A stretch of DNA of 64,000 bases from UBA168 sp011055275 (GCA_046635845.1 JAQQXN010000002.1), one strand, 5' to 3'; shown: positions 42,931 through 50,613, counted from the first letter of the stretch. Notes: a model not told the origin generated them from the sequence alone. Program-made: numbers and translations.

Positions 42931-43467
42931 TCACTGTATCTTTATTTCGTTACCGCTCTTTTGAAGCGGCTGCTTAGGCTTGAGGGTTACCTCAAGCACG
43001 CCGTTATTGTAAGTGGCGGAGGCGCTTGAAACGTCAACCTCGCGGTCAAGTGGTATATCCGCTTCATACTCTTTGTGTTCTCCCTTTGCGGTTACGTGGA
43101 GTTCTGCATCATCTGCATACAGGTGTATTTGGTCCTTGGAAACCCCTGGCATCTCGATGTATACCTTTATTTGGTTATTCTTCTGGTCTTCCATTATGTC
43201 GTAGTAAGGCTCTATGGCCTTGGTTTCAAGTAGGCCTCTTCTGCTTGGCTTTACGTTACCCCATTGCTTGAAGACTGGCTTGCCATCGGGACCGACGCTG
43301 ACCGAGAAGCCGTATATGTAAGGGCCGAACGTGTAGTCCTCTCTCCTGATCCGCCCTTTGGCGTCATTAAAGATGCTATCGATAATTTCGTCGGTTTCCT
43401 CGGAGATCCTTTCGAACTCGTCCATCAATTCGTCAAACCAATCCTTATCCCTTCTCCTCTCGGACAT
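42931..43467 (-). CDS. hsp20: Small heat shock protein (Hsp20/alpha-crystallin)
   Basis: ATP-independent chaperone of 178 aa. After an acidic N-terminal arm (WFDELMDEFERISEETDEIIDSIF) comes the alpha-crystallin domain: YYDIMEDQKNNQIKVYIEMPGVSKDQIHLYADDAELHVTAKGEHKEYEADIPL ... YNNGVLEVTLKPKQP. The LEVTL edge and a C-terminal IKIQ (variant IxI anchor) allow oligomer assembly. The promoter holds a TATA box and an inverted repeat at the transcription start, typical of heat-shock repression. Confidence 0.95.
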   Translation of the reverse strand: MSERRRDKDWFDELMDEFERISEETDEIIDSIFNDAKGRIRREDYTFGPYIYGFSVSVGPDGKPVFKQWGNVKPSRRGLLETKAIEPYYDIMEDQKNNQIKVYIEMPGVSKDQIHLYADDAELHVTAKGEHKEYEADIPLDREVDVSSASATYNNGVLEVTLKPKQPLQKSGNEIKIQ

Positions 43468-43476
43468 TTCCGGTCT

Positions 43477-43504
43477 ATCACTATATGTGATATAGACTTA
43501 TAAG
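43477..43504 (-). promoter_or_regulatory. hsp20 promoter with operator-like palindrome
   Basis: On the minus strand the TATA cttataag (43497-43504) is followed by the inverted repeat atcac-tatat-gtgat (43477-43491), which lies about where transcription would start, 10 nt before the hsp20 ATG at 43467. A bound dimer there would block initiation. The regulator encoded by the second gene of the operon is the natural candidate. Confidence 0.65.
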
Positions 43505-43609
43505 CATTTCGGTGCCTGAATGCCTTTAAGCCCGCATAAGTTTTGCGTAGAATTGTTCCGAATTGGGCTTAGCTGTTAAAAGTTTTTATGGCACCATAAC
43601 ATTTACAAT

Positions 43610-44113
43610 ATGTGGAAATTTGTCTCGTCCAAGTTCTCGGGTAGAGAGGAGAAGATGGCTGTTGCTAAGCTTCTGATTCAATATGGGTTAAGCGTCAAGA
43701 ACGGAAGGGTGTATTGTGGAGAGATAGAGATTCCCGTGGCGAAGATAGCCGCTGTAGCACACGTTGACAGAAGGACCGTGTCGTCTACCGTTAAGATGAT
43801 AGAAAGCGACCCAGTTCTTGGGAAGATCTTCTCTCAGCTGGAGCCAAGCGGAAGCAGCTTAAAGAAGGTGGCCAAGAACCTAGGGTGGAGCGTGGTTGAG
43901 ATTACGCCTTCAGATGCCACAAAACCCGGAATACTTGCAGGAGTCGCTTCGATAATTGCTTCCCGTAACCTTAGCATAAGGCAGGCGATCGTCGACGACG
44001 TTGACCTCAACCCGGATCCCAAGCTTACCATAGTTGTGGAAGGCCAAATACCGCCTGACCTCATTTACGAGATAAAGAAGGTGAACGGAGTAAGCAGTTT
44101 AAGCCTGATCTAG
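43610..44113 (+). CDS. HTH-ACT domain regulator
   Basis: Protein of 167 aa with an N-terminal helix-turn-helix (AVAKLLIQYGLSVKNGRVYCGEIEIPVAKIAAVAHVDRRTVSSTVKMIESDPVLGKIF) and a C-terminal ACT domain (VVEITPSDATKPGILAGVASIIASRNLSIRQAIVDDVDLNPDPKLTIVVEGQIPPDLIYEIKKVNGVSSLSLI). Such archaeal proteins are annotated as regulators of amino acid metabolism that sense an amino acid through the ACT fold. A TATA (gttttta, about 43582-43588) is 26 nt upstream, giving a leaderless mRNA. Confidence 0.9.
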   Translation: MWKFVSSKFSGREEKMAVAKLLIQYGLSVKNGRVYCGEIEIPVAKIAAVAHVDRRTVSSTVKMIESDPVLGKIFSQLEPSGSSLKKVAKNLGWSVVEITPSDATKPGILAGVASIIASRNLSIRQAIVDDVDLNPDPKLTIVVEGQIPPDLIYEIKKVNGVSSLSLI

Positions 44114-44188
44114 GTCACCAGCGCTTCAAGCTTTTTCAAGCGAATCAAGCTGTAAAAGCGGTTTTTTATATCGCGTTTACTTAACTCA

Positions 44189-44285
44189 GTGGGAGCTCAA
44201 GGGGTGACGTAAGTCTCCATCCGCTTCGTGGGAACGGATAATCGCCGTAAAACAATTGGCCGGCGAGGTGCAGCCTCATGTCAGA
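44189..44285 (+). ncRNA. Candidate structured RNA upstream of the S13 operon
   Basis: A strong TATA-like ttttttatatc (44162-44172) would start transcription near 44189. Downstream is a run of short hairpins: ggag/ctcc (from about 44192), atccg/cggat (44219-44239), tcgccg/cggcga (44242-44266), and gagg/cctc (44265-44277). No protein frame of any length begins there except a 7-codon GTG frame. It is not a tRNA (no acceptor pairing, no T-loop) and lacks C/D boxes. A separate TATA (cttatatatgg, about 44310-44320) then serves rps13. Structure and promoter are visible; expression is inference. Confidence 0.35.
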
Positions 44286-44362
44286 GAGTGCGCTAACAGT
44301 TCGCGAATTCTTATATATGGCCATTCTGTATCTTCTAGGATGCTTTCAAAGGTGTTAACAGC

Positions 44363-44866
44363 TTGAGCGAGGCGTCTTTCAAGCACGTAGTGAGAATGGT
44401 GGGCTTCGACCTGCCTGGTGACGTGAAAGTACCATATGCCATATCTCGCATCAGGGGTGTGGGAGTTAATCTGGCTATGGCATTGAGCAAGCAGCTGGGC
44501 ATAGATCCTTCCTTAAGGTTGGGAGAGGTCGAAGATGAGAAGCTTGAATCTTTAGAAAGGGTCCTGAGGGATAAGAAGCACGCGTCACTGCCGCTCTGGT
44601 TTAAGAACAGAAGATCAGATGTTTTGGAAAGCGAGGACATGCACCTGATCGGATCAGACCTTTTGATGGGCGTTAGGGGAGACGTGGAACTGCTGAAAAG
44701 GATAAAGTGCTGGAGAGGGGTCAGGCATTCGCTCGGCTTGAAAGTTAGGGGACAACGTACTAGGGTGACCGGCAGGTTTGGACGCTCAGTAGGCGTCTCG
44801 AAGGGTAAGTTAAAGCAAGCTGCCGCAGCGGCCCCTGCCGCGCAGGGCTCGCAGCAAGTTGCGTGA
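44363..44866 (+). CDS. rps13: Ribosomal protein S13 (uS13)
   Basis: Small-subunit head protein contacting the P-site tRNA and the B1 bridge. The 167-aa protein includes FKHVVRMVGFDLPGDVKVPYAISRIRGVGVNLAMALSKQLGID (H2TH start), SDLLMGVRGDVELLKRIKCWRGVRHSLGLKVRGQRTRVTGRFGR and an Ala/Gln-rich tail (KQAAAAAPAAQGSQQVA). The TTG at 44363 follows an AAAGGTG Shine-Dalgarno by 9 nt; the promoter TATA is at about 44310-44320, leaving a roughly 20-nt leader. First gene of the S13-S4-S11-RpoD cluster. Confidence 0.97.
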   Translation: MSEASFKHVVRMVGFDLPGDVKVPYAISRIRGVGVNLAMALSKQLGIDPSLRLGEVEDEKLESLERVLRDKKHASLPLWFKNRRSDVLESEDMHLIGSDLLMGVRGDVELLKRIKCWRGVRHSLGLKVRGQRTRVTGRFGRSVGVSKGKLKQAAAAAPAAQGSQQVA

Positions 44867-44872
44867 TCTTAG

Positions 44873-45415
44873 ATGGGAGATATAAAAAGGCCGAGAAAGA
44901 AGTGGAAGGGACCCACGAATCCTTGGCTGCTTAGCTCTTTGCAGAGCGAGATGCAGCTAATGGGAAAGTATGGCCTTAGAAATAAGAAGGAACTTTATGT
45001 GGCGGAAGCCGTCGCAAGGAAGTACAGGAGGATGGAGAGGGAATTCTTTGCGTTGCCTCCTGAAGACAGGGCAGCAAGGGAATCTGAACTCATAAAGAGG
45101 CTCTACGCACTTGGGTTCTTGGACTCGCCGGAGGGAACGTCAGATAGCGTGCTGTCTATGGGTGTGGAGGCAATCCTGAATAGGCGGCTGCAATCTCTTG
45201 TTGCGCAGAAAGGTGGCATATCATATCATGCCGCAAGGCAGCTTATAACCCACGGTCATGTGAAAATTTTTGGACGGGCTGTGAGGTCACCCGGTGCCCT
45301 TATAGATAGGGAAGAAGAGAAAGGAATAGAGCTGCCGGTTATGGCAGCTCAGAAGCAGGGAGTAAGTGGAGATAACCCTAAAGGGTCCGGTTCATCAGAA
45401 GAAGGTAGTCCGTGA
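44873..45415 (+). CDS. rps4: Ribosomal protein S4 (uS4)
   Basis: Primary 16S rRNA-binding protein, 180 aa. It begins MGDIKRPRKKWKGPTNPW and has the S4 RNA-binding domain ILNRRLQSLVAQKGGISYHAARQLITHGHVKIFGRAVRSPGALI, with an acidic/serine-rich C-terminal extension. It has a GTGATC Shine-Dalgarno site and sits 6 nt after rps13. Confidence 0.97.
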   Translation: MGDIKRPRKKWKGPTNPWLLSSLQSEMQLMGKYGLRNKKELYVAEAVARKYRRMEREFFALPPEDRAARESELIKRLYALGFLDSPEGTSDSVLSMGVEAILNRRLQSLVAQKGGISYHAARQLITHGHVKIFGRAVRSPGALIDREEEKGIELPVMAAQKQGVSGDNPKGSGSSEEGSP

Positions 45416-45421
45416 TCGACT

Positions 45422-45814
45422 ATGACCGAAAACTTGAACTGGGGGATAGCTTGGATCTATAGTTCGTTTAGTAACACCCTAATATACATAACCGACATTA
45501 CGGGAAGGGAGCTTATAGCAAAGAAGTCAGGTGGAGAAGTGGTAAAGGCGGACAGGGAGAAACCATCGCCTTACGCTGCAACTCAGGCGGCCATAGCCGC
45601 GGCACGCGAGGCTAAAGAAAAAGGGATTAACGCTTTGAAGGTTTACGTTCGTGCCCCAGGAGGACATGGGAGTAAGACGCCAGGTCCGGGGGCTCAGGCG
45701 GCGATTAGGGCTCTCTCGAGAGAGGGCTTCTTCATAGGCGTAACGGAAGACATAACGCCGTTGCCTCATGACACTACAAGAAGGCCCGGCGGAAGGCGGG
45801 GTAGGAGAGTATGA
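45422..45814 (+). CDS. rps11: Ribosomal protein S11 (uS11)
   Basis: Platform protein of the small subunit near the mRNA exit. The 130-aa product contains WGIAWIYSSFSNTLIYITDITGRELIAKKSGGEVVKADREKPSPYAATQAAIAAAREAKEKGI, GHGSKTPGPGAQAAIRALSREG, and the basic tail RRPGGRRGRRV. It has a GTGATC Shine-Dalgarno site, and its stop overlaps the rpoD ATG by 4 nt (ATGA). Confidence 0.97.
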   Translation: MTENLNWGIAWIYSSFSNTLIYITDITGRELIAKKSGGEVVKADREKPSPYAATQAAIAAAREAKEKGINALKVYVRAPGGHGSKTPGPGAQAAIRALSREGFFIGVTEDITPLPHDTTRRPGGRRGRRV

Positions 45815-46638
45815 CGGCAAGCGCGGGCCAGAAGGCCCCGTCTCTATCTGTTATCTCGAAGCAAGGTACCGAATATAAGCTCTTAATAGACGGGGTTAGC
45901 GTGGCCCTCGCCAACAGTATAAGGAGGGCGCTTGTGGCTTATGTCCCAACTCTGGCAATAGACGAGGCGCTTTTTGCAGAGAACAATACCTCTTTTTATA
46001 GGGAATACATAGCTCACAGGCTTTCGCTTATACCCATAAAGACGGACTTGAGCTACGAGGAATTGGCAGATAACTTCTTTGAACCCAAGAGGGAAGTGAG
46101 CATGGTACTTGACGTCAAGTCGGATGGTAATATGACGGTATATGCTTCGGAGCTGAAGTTTCCTGACGGCCAGGTGGCTACAACCCATCCAAAAATTCCC
46201 ATAATTTCCATGGTGAAGGGCCAGAGCCTTAGGGCAGAGCTGACGGCTAGGATGGGAACAGGCAGGCAGCATGCCAAATGGCAGCCGGTCAGCGCGGCGA
46301 CTTCGATTAACTACCCCATGATAAATATAATGAACGAAAGCTGTGGCGATTGTAAAAAATGCGTTGACGCATGCCCTACCGGCGCCCTGGGGCTGGTAGA
46401 TGGCAAGCTTAAGGTTATTGACCCGCTGGCATGCACGTTATGTGAGGCCTGCGAGGAGGCATGCCCAGGAGTACTTGAGGTAAAGAGTTACCCTGACAGA
46501 TTTGTGTTGTCTTTTGAAGTCAACGGCCAACTGGACGCTCGTACAGCGTTAATGGCCGCTTTAGAAATTCTCAATAGGGGGTTAAGGAGTATATTGTCAC
46601 AATTAGAGGTGCTTGCGTATGAAAAGAAGTCCGACTAA
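45811..46638 (+). CDS. rpoD: RNA polymerase subunit D (Rpo3) with two Fe-S cluster motifs
   Basis: Archaeal counterpart of Rpb3 and bacterial alpha, needed for RNA polymerase assembly with subunits L, N and P. The 275-aa product has LIDGVSVALANSIRRALVAYVPTLAIDEALF (dimerisation domain) and EYIAHRLSLIPIKTD. A ferredoxin-like insert (about residues 178-220) carries eight cysteines in two sets of CxxCxxCxxxC (CGDCKKCVDACPTG and CTLCEACEEACPG), enough for two [4Fe-4S] clusters, the form known from several archaeal lineages. It overlaps rps11 and rpl18e. Confidence 0.97.
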   Translation: MTASAGQKAPSLSVISKQGTEYKLLIDGVSVALANSIRRALVAYVPTLAIDEALFAENNTSFYREYIAHRLSLIPIKTDLSYEELADNFFEPKREVSMVLDVKSDGNMTVYASELKFPDGQVATTHPKIPIISMVKGQSLRAELTARMGTGRQHAKWQPVSAATSINYPMINIMNESCGDCKKCVDACPTGALGLVDGKLKVIDPLACTLCEACEEACPGVLEVKSYPDRFVLSFEVNGQLDARTALMAALEILNRGLRSILSQLEVLAYEKKSD

Positions 46639-46966
46639 CCCGGAAGTGCTTTTGACGATCAGTGCGCTCTACAAGGGTCAGAAGCCCATGATGAAGGAGC
46701 TTGCTCAGGAGTTGGAAAATGGATCAGCTACTCGCATTAGCGTAAACGTAGGCAAGTTGTCGAAGCTGGCCAAGTCAGTTAAGGGGATTGCGGTCCCCGG
46801 CAAAGTGCTGGGCTGGGGTACGGTTGACGCTCCCATGATAGTAGCCGCGGTGTCATTTTCGAAGTCCGCAAAGCAAAAAATAGAGGGGGCTGGCGGGAAG
46901 TGCATAAGCCTCTATGAGTTTGCCTCGCTCCCTGACGCTCCTTCTGGATGGGTGTTGGCAAAGTAG
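46619..46966 (+). CDS. rpl18e: Ribosomal protein L18e (eL18)
   Basis: Large-subunit protein of about 115 aa: KRSPTNPEVLLTISALYKGQKPMMKELAQELENGSATRISVNVGKLSKLAKSVKGIAVPGKVLGWGTVDAPMIVAAVSFSKSAKQKI, matching the eL18/uL15 fold. The ATG 46619 gives the normal N-terminus (an upstream TTG at 46613 adds two residues). The start lies inside the last codons of rpoD, as in other archaea. Confidence 0.95.
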   Translation: MKRSPTNPEVLLTISALYKGQKPMMKELAQELENGSATRISVNVGKLSKLAKSVKGIAVPGKVLGWGTVDAPMIVAAVSFSKSAKQKIEGAGGKCISLYEFASLPDAPSGWVLAK

Positions 46967-46977
46967 GTGATGACTAA

Positions 46978-47442
46978 ATGGAAAAATTTGTTCCAGATTT
47001 GGTCTATGATGCAGCTGGGGCGGTGGAAGGTCGGCTTGCATCAATCACGGCAAAAGCGCTCATGGAGGGAAAAAAGGTCGCTGTAGTGAACGTGGAAAAG
47101 GCAGTCATATCAAAGCCCATAGATGCTGTTGTGAAGTGGTTACAGCCTTGGTATGGTATACATTCTTGGATAAATCCAAGGAGGTATAGCCCGAGGAAGT
47201 ACATGACGCCAGAAGGCTACTTCAGGACGTCCGTCAGGAACATGTTACCCGTAGACAAGCCCAAGGGCAGAGAGGCCTATTCGAGGTTGCGCGTTTATGT
47301 TGGGTTTCCCTCAGAGCTCTCGAGTTTTCCAGTCCAGAAACTGGAAGGCGTGATGTGGAAGGGCAAGGAAGGAAATTCCACAACCCTTCTGGAGCTCGGA
47401 CTTTACTACGGAAGAGTTAAGAGAAAGGAGGTTAGAAGATGA
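46978..47442 (+). CDS. rpl13: Ribosomal protein L13 (uL13)
   Basis: Large-subunit assembly protein of 154 aa with VYDAAGAVEGRLASITAKALMEGKKVAVVNVEKAVISK, the region RYSPRKYMTPEGYFRTSVRNMLPVDKPKGREAYSRLRVYVGFPSEL and a basic C-terminus. It has an AGGTGATG Shine-Dalgarno site five bases before the ATG, a useful comparison for the rpoN start. The stop overlaps the rps9 ATG by 4 nt. Confidence 0.96.
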   Translation: MEKFVPDLVYDAAGAVEGRLASITAKALMEGKKVAVVNVEKAVISKPIDAVVKWLQPWYGIHSWINPRRYSPRKYMTPEGYFRTSVRNMLPVDKPKGREAYSRLRVYVGFPSELSSFPVQKLEGVMWKGKEGNSTTLLELGLYYGRVKRKEVRR

Positions 47443-47867
47443 AATTGAGCGAAAGCAGTCTAGAAAATAAGGTGGTCGTTTCCTCTGGGAAAAGGAAAAA
47501 AGCGGTTGCGCGTGCCATAATAAGGCCTGGGGCTGGCCGCTTCCTGATAAATGGCTACCCAATGGAACTTCATCCCAATATGCAGGTTAGATCCCAGCTC
47601 AAGGTGCTTTATGAGGCGCTTAAGCCTTACAGTGACAAGGTTGACGTTGAGGTGAGCTCCAGTGGTGGCGGCTACATGGGGCAGTATCAGGCCAGCGTGT
47701 ACGCCATTTCGAGAGGCATATACCAGTACTTCAACAACGATGACCGCGTGAAGCAGGTACTGCTGGAGTTCGACCCGCACGCCTTGAGCGGAGACCCGAG
47801 AGAAAAAGAGCCTAAGAAGTTCGGAGGTAAGGGAGCCCGCAGGAGGTTCCAGAAGTCATATAGGTGA
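47439..47867 (+). CDS. rps9: Ribosomal protein S9 (uS9)
   Basis: Small-subunit protein of 142 aa whose C-terminal tail reaches the P-site tRNA. Visible: SSGKRKKAVARAIIRPGAGRFLINGYPMELH, VEVSSSGGGYMGQYQASVYAISRGIYQYF and the tail EPKKFGGKGARRRFQKSYR. The stop TGA (47865-47867) lies in the same reading frame as the downstream rpoN sequence. Confidence 0.97.
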   Translation: MKLSESSLENKVVVSSGKRKKAVARAIIRPGAGRFLINGYPMELHPNMQVRSQLKVLYEALKPYSDKVDVEVSSSGGGYMGQYQASVYAISRGIYQYFNNDDRVKQVLLEFDPHALSGDPREKEPKKFGGKGARRRFQKSYR

Positions 47868-47873
47868 TGCACG

Positions 47874-48080
47874 ACGCTTTTCCCAGTTAGATGTTTTACC
47901 TGCGGCGCGGTCATAGGAGACAAGTGGGAGGATTACCAGAAGGCTGTCGCCAGCGGCGAAGAGCCAGCAAAGGTTCTGGACGAGCTCGGAATCAAGAGGT
48001 ATTGTTGCAGGCGCATGTTTCTGACGTACTATGATCTGGCCGATCAGGTACTGGAGTACTCCAGAGGAGGAGAGCCTTAA
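47874..48080 (+). CDS. rpoN: RNA polymerase subunit N (Rpo10), probable ACG start
   Basis: Zinc-binding subunit homologous to Rpb10, part of the D-L-N-P assembly platform. The frame encodes xLFPVRCFTCGAVIGDKWEDYQKAVASGEEPAKVLDELGIKRYCCRRMFLTYYDLADQVLEYSRGGEP (68 aa in total), with the CFTCG and RYCCRR zinc ligands, an unmistakable full-length RpoN. There is no ATG, GTG or TTG between the S9 stop and RCFTCG in this frame. An ACG at 47874 stands where family members have Met, 4 nt after AGGTGATG (47862-47869), the same spacing as for rpl13. Initiation at ACG is therefore likely; C-to-U editing or a sequence error are alternatives. Standard gene callers would miss this gene. Confidence 0.93.
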   Translation, partial: TLFPVRCFTCGAVIGDKWEDYQKAVASGEEPAKVLDELGIKRYCCRRMFLTYYDLADQVLEYSRGGEP

Positions 48081-48101
48081 AGCTGAATAGGTGAAAGACA
48101 T

Positions 48102-48752
48102 ATGTCTTCTGATGAAACCGAGAGGCAAAGCATCGAAGGTGAGCTTTTGGTGCCTCAGGAAACGTACATGCTAAGCGGAATACACATAGGGACCGAGGCG
48201 GAGATCAAGGCAATGCGCGAGTTCATATATAAGGTTAGAAATGACGGTATACACATATTCGACCTAAAGAAGATTGACGAGAGGATCAGGATAGCTGCTA
48301 GGATGCTGTCGCATTACGAGCCGGGAGGGATTTTGGCGGTCGCGGCTTCTCGCTTCGCGGTTAGGCCAGTGCAGCGCTTTTCGCAGTTCACTGGAGCGTC
48401 GGCCTTTGTGGAGCGCTTTACTCCTGGTTTGCTTACAAATCCTAACCTTCCCGGATACATGGAGCCTCAGGTCATACTTCTATCGAACACGGAAGGAGGT
48501 AGTCAGGTAGTCTCGGAGGCGGCGCTTGCGGGGATCCCGCTGATAGCTTTCTGCGATAGCAATAGCCCAATAGATTACGTCGACCTCATAATCCCCATGA
48601 ACAACAGAAGCCGTAAGTCCTTGGCGCTTGCATACTGGCTTCTTGCCAGACAGCTTTTGAGGGAAAGAGGGCAACTGGGCACTCAAGAAGACCTTCCCGT
48701 GAAGCCAGAGGACTTTGAGATGGAATCAGAGGAAGGAGGGATTGAGCGATAG
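48102..48752 (+). CDS. rps2: Ribosomal protein S2 (uS2)
   Basis: Small-subunit body protein of 216 aa. It has the archaeal-type core LVPQETYMLSGIHIGTEAEIKAMREFIYKVRNDGIHIFDLKKIDERIRIAARML, ILAVAASRFAVRPVQRFSQFTGA, ERFTPGLLTNP, EPQVILLSNTEGGSQVVSEAALAGIPLIAFCDSNSPIDYVDLIIPMNN, and an acidic tail. AGGTGA Shine-Dalgarno site. In many archaea eno and rpoK sit between rpoN and rps2; neither is here. Confidence 0.97.
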   Translation: MSSDETERQSIEGELLVPQETYMLSGIHIGTEAEIKAMREFIYKVRNDGIHIFDLKKIDERIRIAARMLSHYEPGGILAVAASRFAVRPVQRFSQFTGASAFVERFTPGLLTNPNLPGYMEPQVILLSNTEGGSQVVSEAALAGIPLIAFCDSNSPIDYVDLIIPMNNRSRKSLALAYWLLARQLLRERGQLGTQEDLPVKPEDFEMESEEGGIER

Positions 48753-49536
48753 CCGCCCGCTAGTCATCATAAAGCTTGGCGGTAGTGCCATAACCATTAA
48801 GGATAGTTATTTTGCGTTAAGAAAAGAGGTAATAAGCGGGATTTCGGATGAGATTAGGGACTTTTTTCCTGAGCGGAGGATGATAATAGTCCACGGAGGG
48901 GGAAGCTTCGGTCATCCCGTTGCCGCGCTTTACTCGCTTCAGAACGGAAAGGCTTCCAACGCGCCTTCTATGGCGCTTTCAGACGTGGAGGATGCCATGA
49001 TGCGCCTTAACCGGAGTATCATCGAAGCCCTGCGCGCCGTCAAGCTTCCCGCATTTCCTGTTCAAACAGCAGCGGTATCTAGGGCCAAGGAAGGGCGGTT
49101 AGAAGCGGTGAACTCGGCGTTTTTTTCCGAGTTATTGTCTTGGGGGTTGCTTCCGGTTTGCTATGGGTCTTTGGTTTTTGATAACACCATGGGTTACTCC
49201 ATAGTGTCGGGTGATAACATCTCAGTTGCGCTGGCCTTGAAGCTGAAGGCTTCCTCCATTATATTTGTCAGCGATGTGGATGGCATATACGATAGCGACC
49301 CAAAAGTTCATCCTGGGGCCAAGCTCATAAGGGTTTATCATGCCCTTGGGTCCTCGCTTAAGGAAGATCGGGTCCCGAGCGGGAAGGACGTAACGGGAGG
49401 CATAGCCAATAAGATCAGATCTGTTGTCCCCGCGCTTAGCGCCGGTATTGAAGTTAGGATCGTGAATGGGCTTAAAAGAGGGCAGCTTTCCTCAGCGCTT
49501 AAAGGCGAAGACGTGGGGACGAAAGTAGTGATTTAG
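48742..49536 (+). CDS. ipk: Isopentenyl phosphate kinase
   Basis: Phosphorylates isopentenyl phosphate to IPP in the archaeal mevalonate pathway. Amino-acid-kinase fold of about 264 aa: PLVIIKLGGSAITIKD (Gly-rich loop and Lys), RMIIVHGGGSFGHPVA with the diagnostic histidine, VSGDNISVALALKLKASSIIFVSDVDGIYDSDP, and KDVTGGIANKIRSVVPAL. TTG 48742 within the end of rps2 is the probable start; a frame-extended start at 48715 would overlap further. It groups with idi-2 and a prenyl synthase in one operon. Confidence 0.95.
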   Translation: MSDSRPLVIIKLGGSAITIKDSYFALRKEVISGISDEIRDFFPERRMIIVHGGGSFGHPVAALYSLQNGKASNAPSMALSDVEDAMMRLNRSIIEALRAVKLPAFPVQTAAVSRAKEGRLEAVNSAFFSELLSWGLLPVCYGSLVFDNTMGYSIVSGDNISVALALKLKASSIIFVSDVDGIYDSDPKVHPGAKLIRVYHALGSSLKEDRVPSGKDVTGGIANKIRSVVPALSAGIEVRIVNGLKRGQLSSALKGEDVGTKVVI

Positions 49537-49545
49537 GCGATCAAA

Positions 49546-50613
49546 GTGCCAGACGTCGAAGGAACAGAAGCGAGAAAAAAAGATCACATAAGGATTGCGT
49601 TGACGTCAAACGTAGTCCCAGAGAGATTTAAAAATCAATTCGATGAAGTGGTGCTTGTTCATGAGGCGCTCCCTGCTATTGGTATCGATGACGTTAGCAC
49701 GTCAACGCTTGTATTTGGTAAGAAGTTAGAGGCCCCGATCATAGTCGGTGCCATGACAGGAGGCGCCCCTGGCACTGACGTGATAAACGGCAACATAGCC
49801 GAAGCCGTTGAGGAAGCGGGGCTTGGCATGGGAGTGGGGAGCCAAAGAGCTGCTCTGATGGAAAGCTCTCTTGAGTATACGTTTAGAGTTATAAGGCGGA
49901 AGGCACCAAACGCTCTCGTGTTAGCGAATTTGGGGGCTTCTAACGTAAGAAAGATGAGCTCTGCTGACCTTAAGAGGGCCGTCGAAATGGTGGAAGCCGA
50001 TGCGCTTGAAATACACCTGAACATGCTTCAAGAGCTGCTGCAGCCAGAGGGTGAACCGGATTTCGAAGGACTTGAGGAGATGTTGGATGGTATATGTGAT
50101 GAGGTGGGTGTTCCCGTTCTCATAAAGGAGACCGGCTCCGGGATCTCCAGGGATACCGCTTTGAGGTTAAATAGCAAGAGATTGGCGGGTTTCGACGTCG
50201 GCGGCGCTGGTGGAACGTCATTTGCGCTAATAGAGGGAAAGAGGAGGACTGATAGTATGGCTGACGCTTTTTCCGACTGGGGTATACCCACCGTGGCCTC
50301 AATAATGGAGATACGTTCGGTCAGCGACAAGCTTATAGTAGCTAGTGGAGGGCTGAGGAATGGCGTTGACGCGGCCAAGTCCATAGCCATAGGGGCGAAC
50401 TTGGTGTCTTTTGCGAGGCCCCTTCTGCGCCCTGCGGCCAAGTCTTCTCAGGACGTAAAAGGGTTTTTGGACCAGGTTAAGCTACAGTTAAGGATGACCA
50501 TGGTGCTTACCAATTCAAGGGACATAAAGGCATTAATGAAGACACCTTATGTGCTTTTTGGAAACATGAAGGCTTGGGCAGAGCAAAGGGGATTAGTGCC
50601 AAGAACGCGATAA
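49546..50613 (+). CDS. fni: Isopentenyl-diphosphate isomerase, type 2
   Basis: FMN- and NADPH-dependent IDI-2 interconverting IPP and DMAPP. The 355-aa TIM-barrel enzyme has RKKDHIRIAL near the N-terminus, APIIVGAMTGGAPGTDVINGNIAEAVEEAGLGMGVGSQRAAL, LEIHLNMLQELLQPEGE, VLIKETGSGIS and VGGAGGTSFALIEGKR, followed by the FMN phosphate site VASGGLRNGVDAAKSIAIGANLVSFARPLL. It starts with GTG 10 nt after ipk. Confidence 0.96.
   Translation: MPDVEGTEARKKDHIRIALTSNVVPERFKNQFDEVVLVHEALPAIGIDDVSTSTLVFGKKLEAPIIVGAMTGGAPGTDVINGNIAEAVEEAGLGMGVGSQRAALMESSLEYTFRVIRRKAPNALVLANLGASNVRKMSSADLKRAVEMVEADALEIHLNMLQELLQPEGEPDFEGLEEMLDGICDEVGVPVLIKETGSGISRDTALRLNSKRLAGFDVGGAGGTSFALIEGKRRTDSMADAFSDWGIPTVASIMEIRSVSDKLIVASGGLRNGVDAAKSIAIGANLVSFARPLLRPAAKSSQDVKGFLDQVKLQLRMTMVLTNSRDIKALMKTPYVLFGNMKAWAEQRGLVPRTR

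Noticed and set aside
44189..44285. tRNA or C/D box RNA at the structured segment before rps13
   Set aside because: No 7-bp acceptor pairing, T-loop, or C/D boxes could be found; kept only as an unclassified RNA candidate.
47867..47890. ATG at 47867 as the rpoN start
   Set aside because: It is in another frame that stops after seven codons, and it forms part of the AGGTGATG ribosome-binding site, as the same bases do before rpl13.
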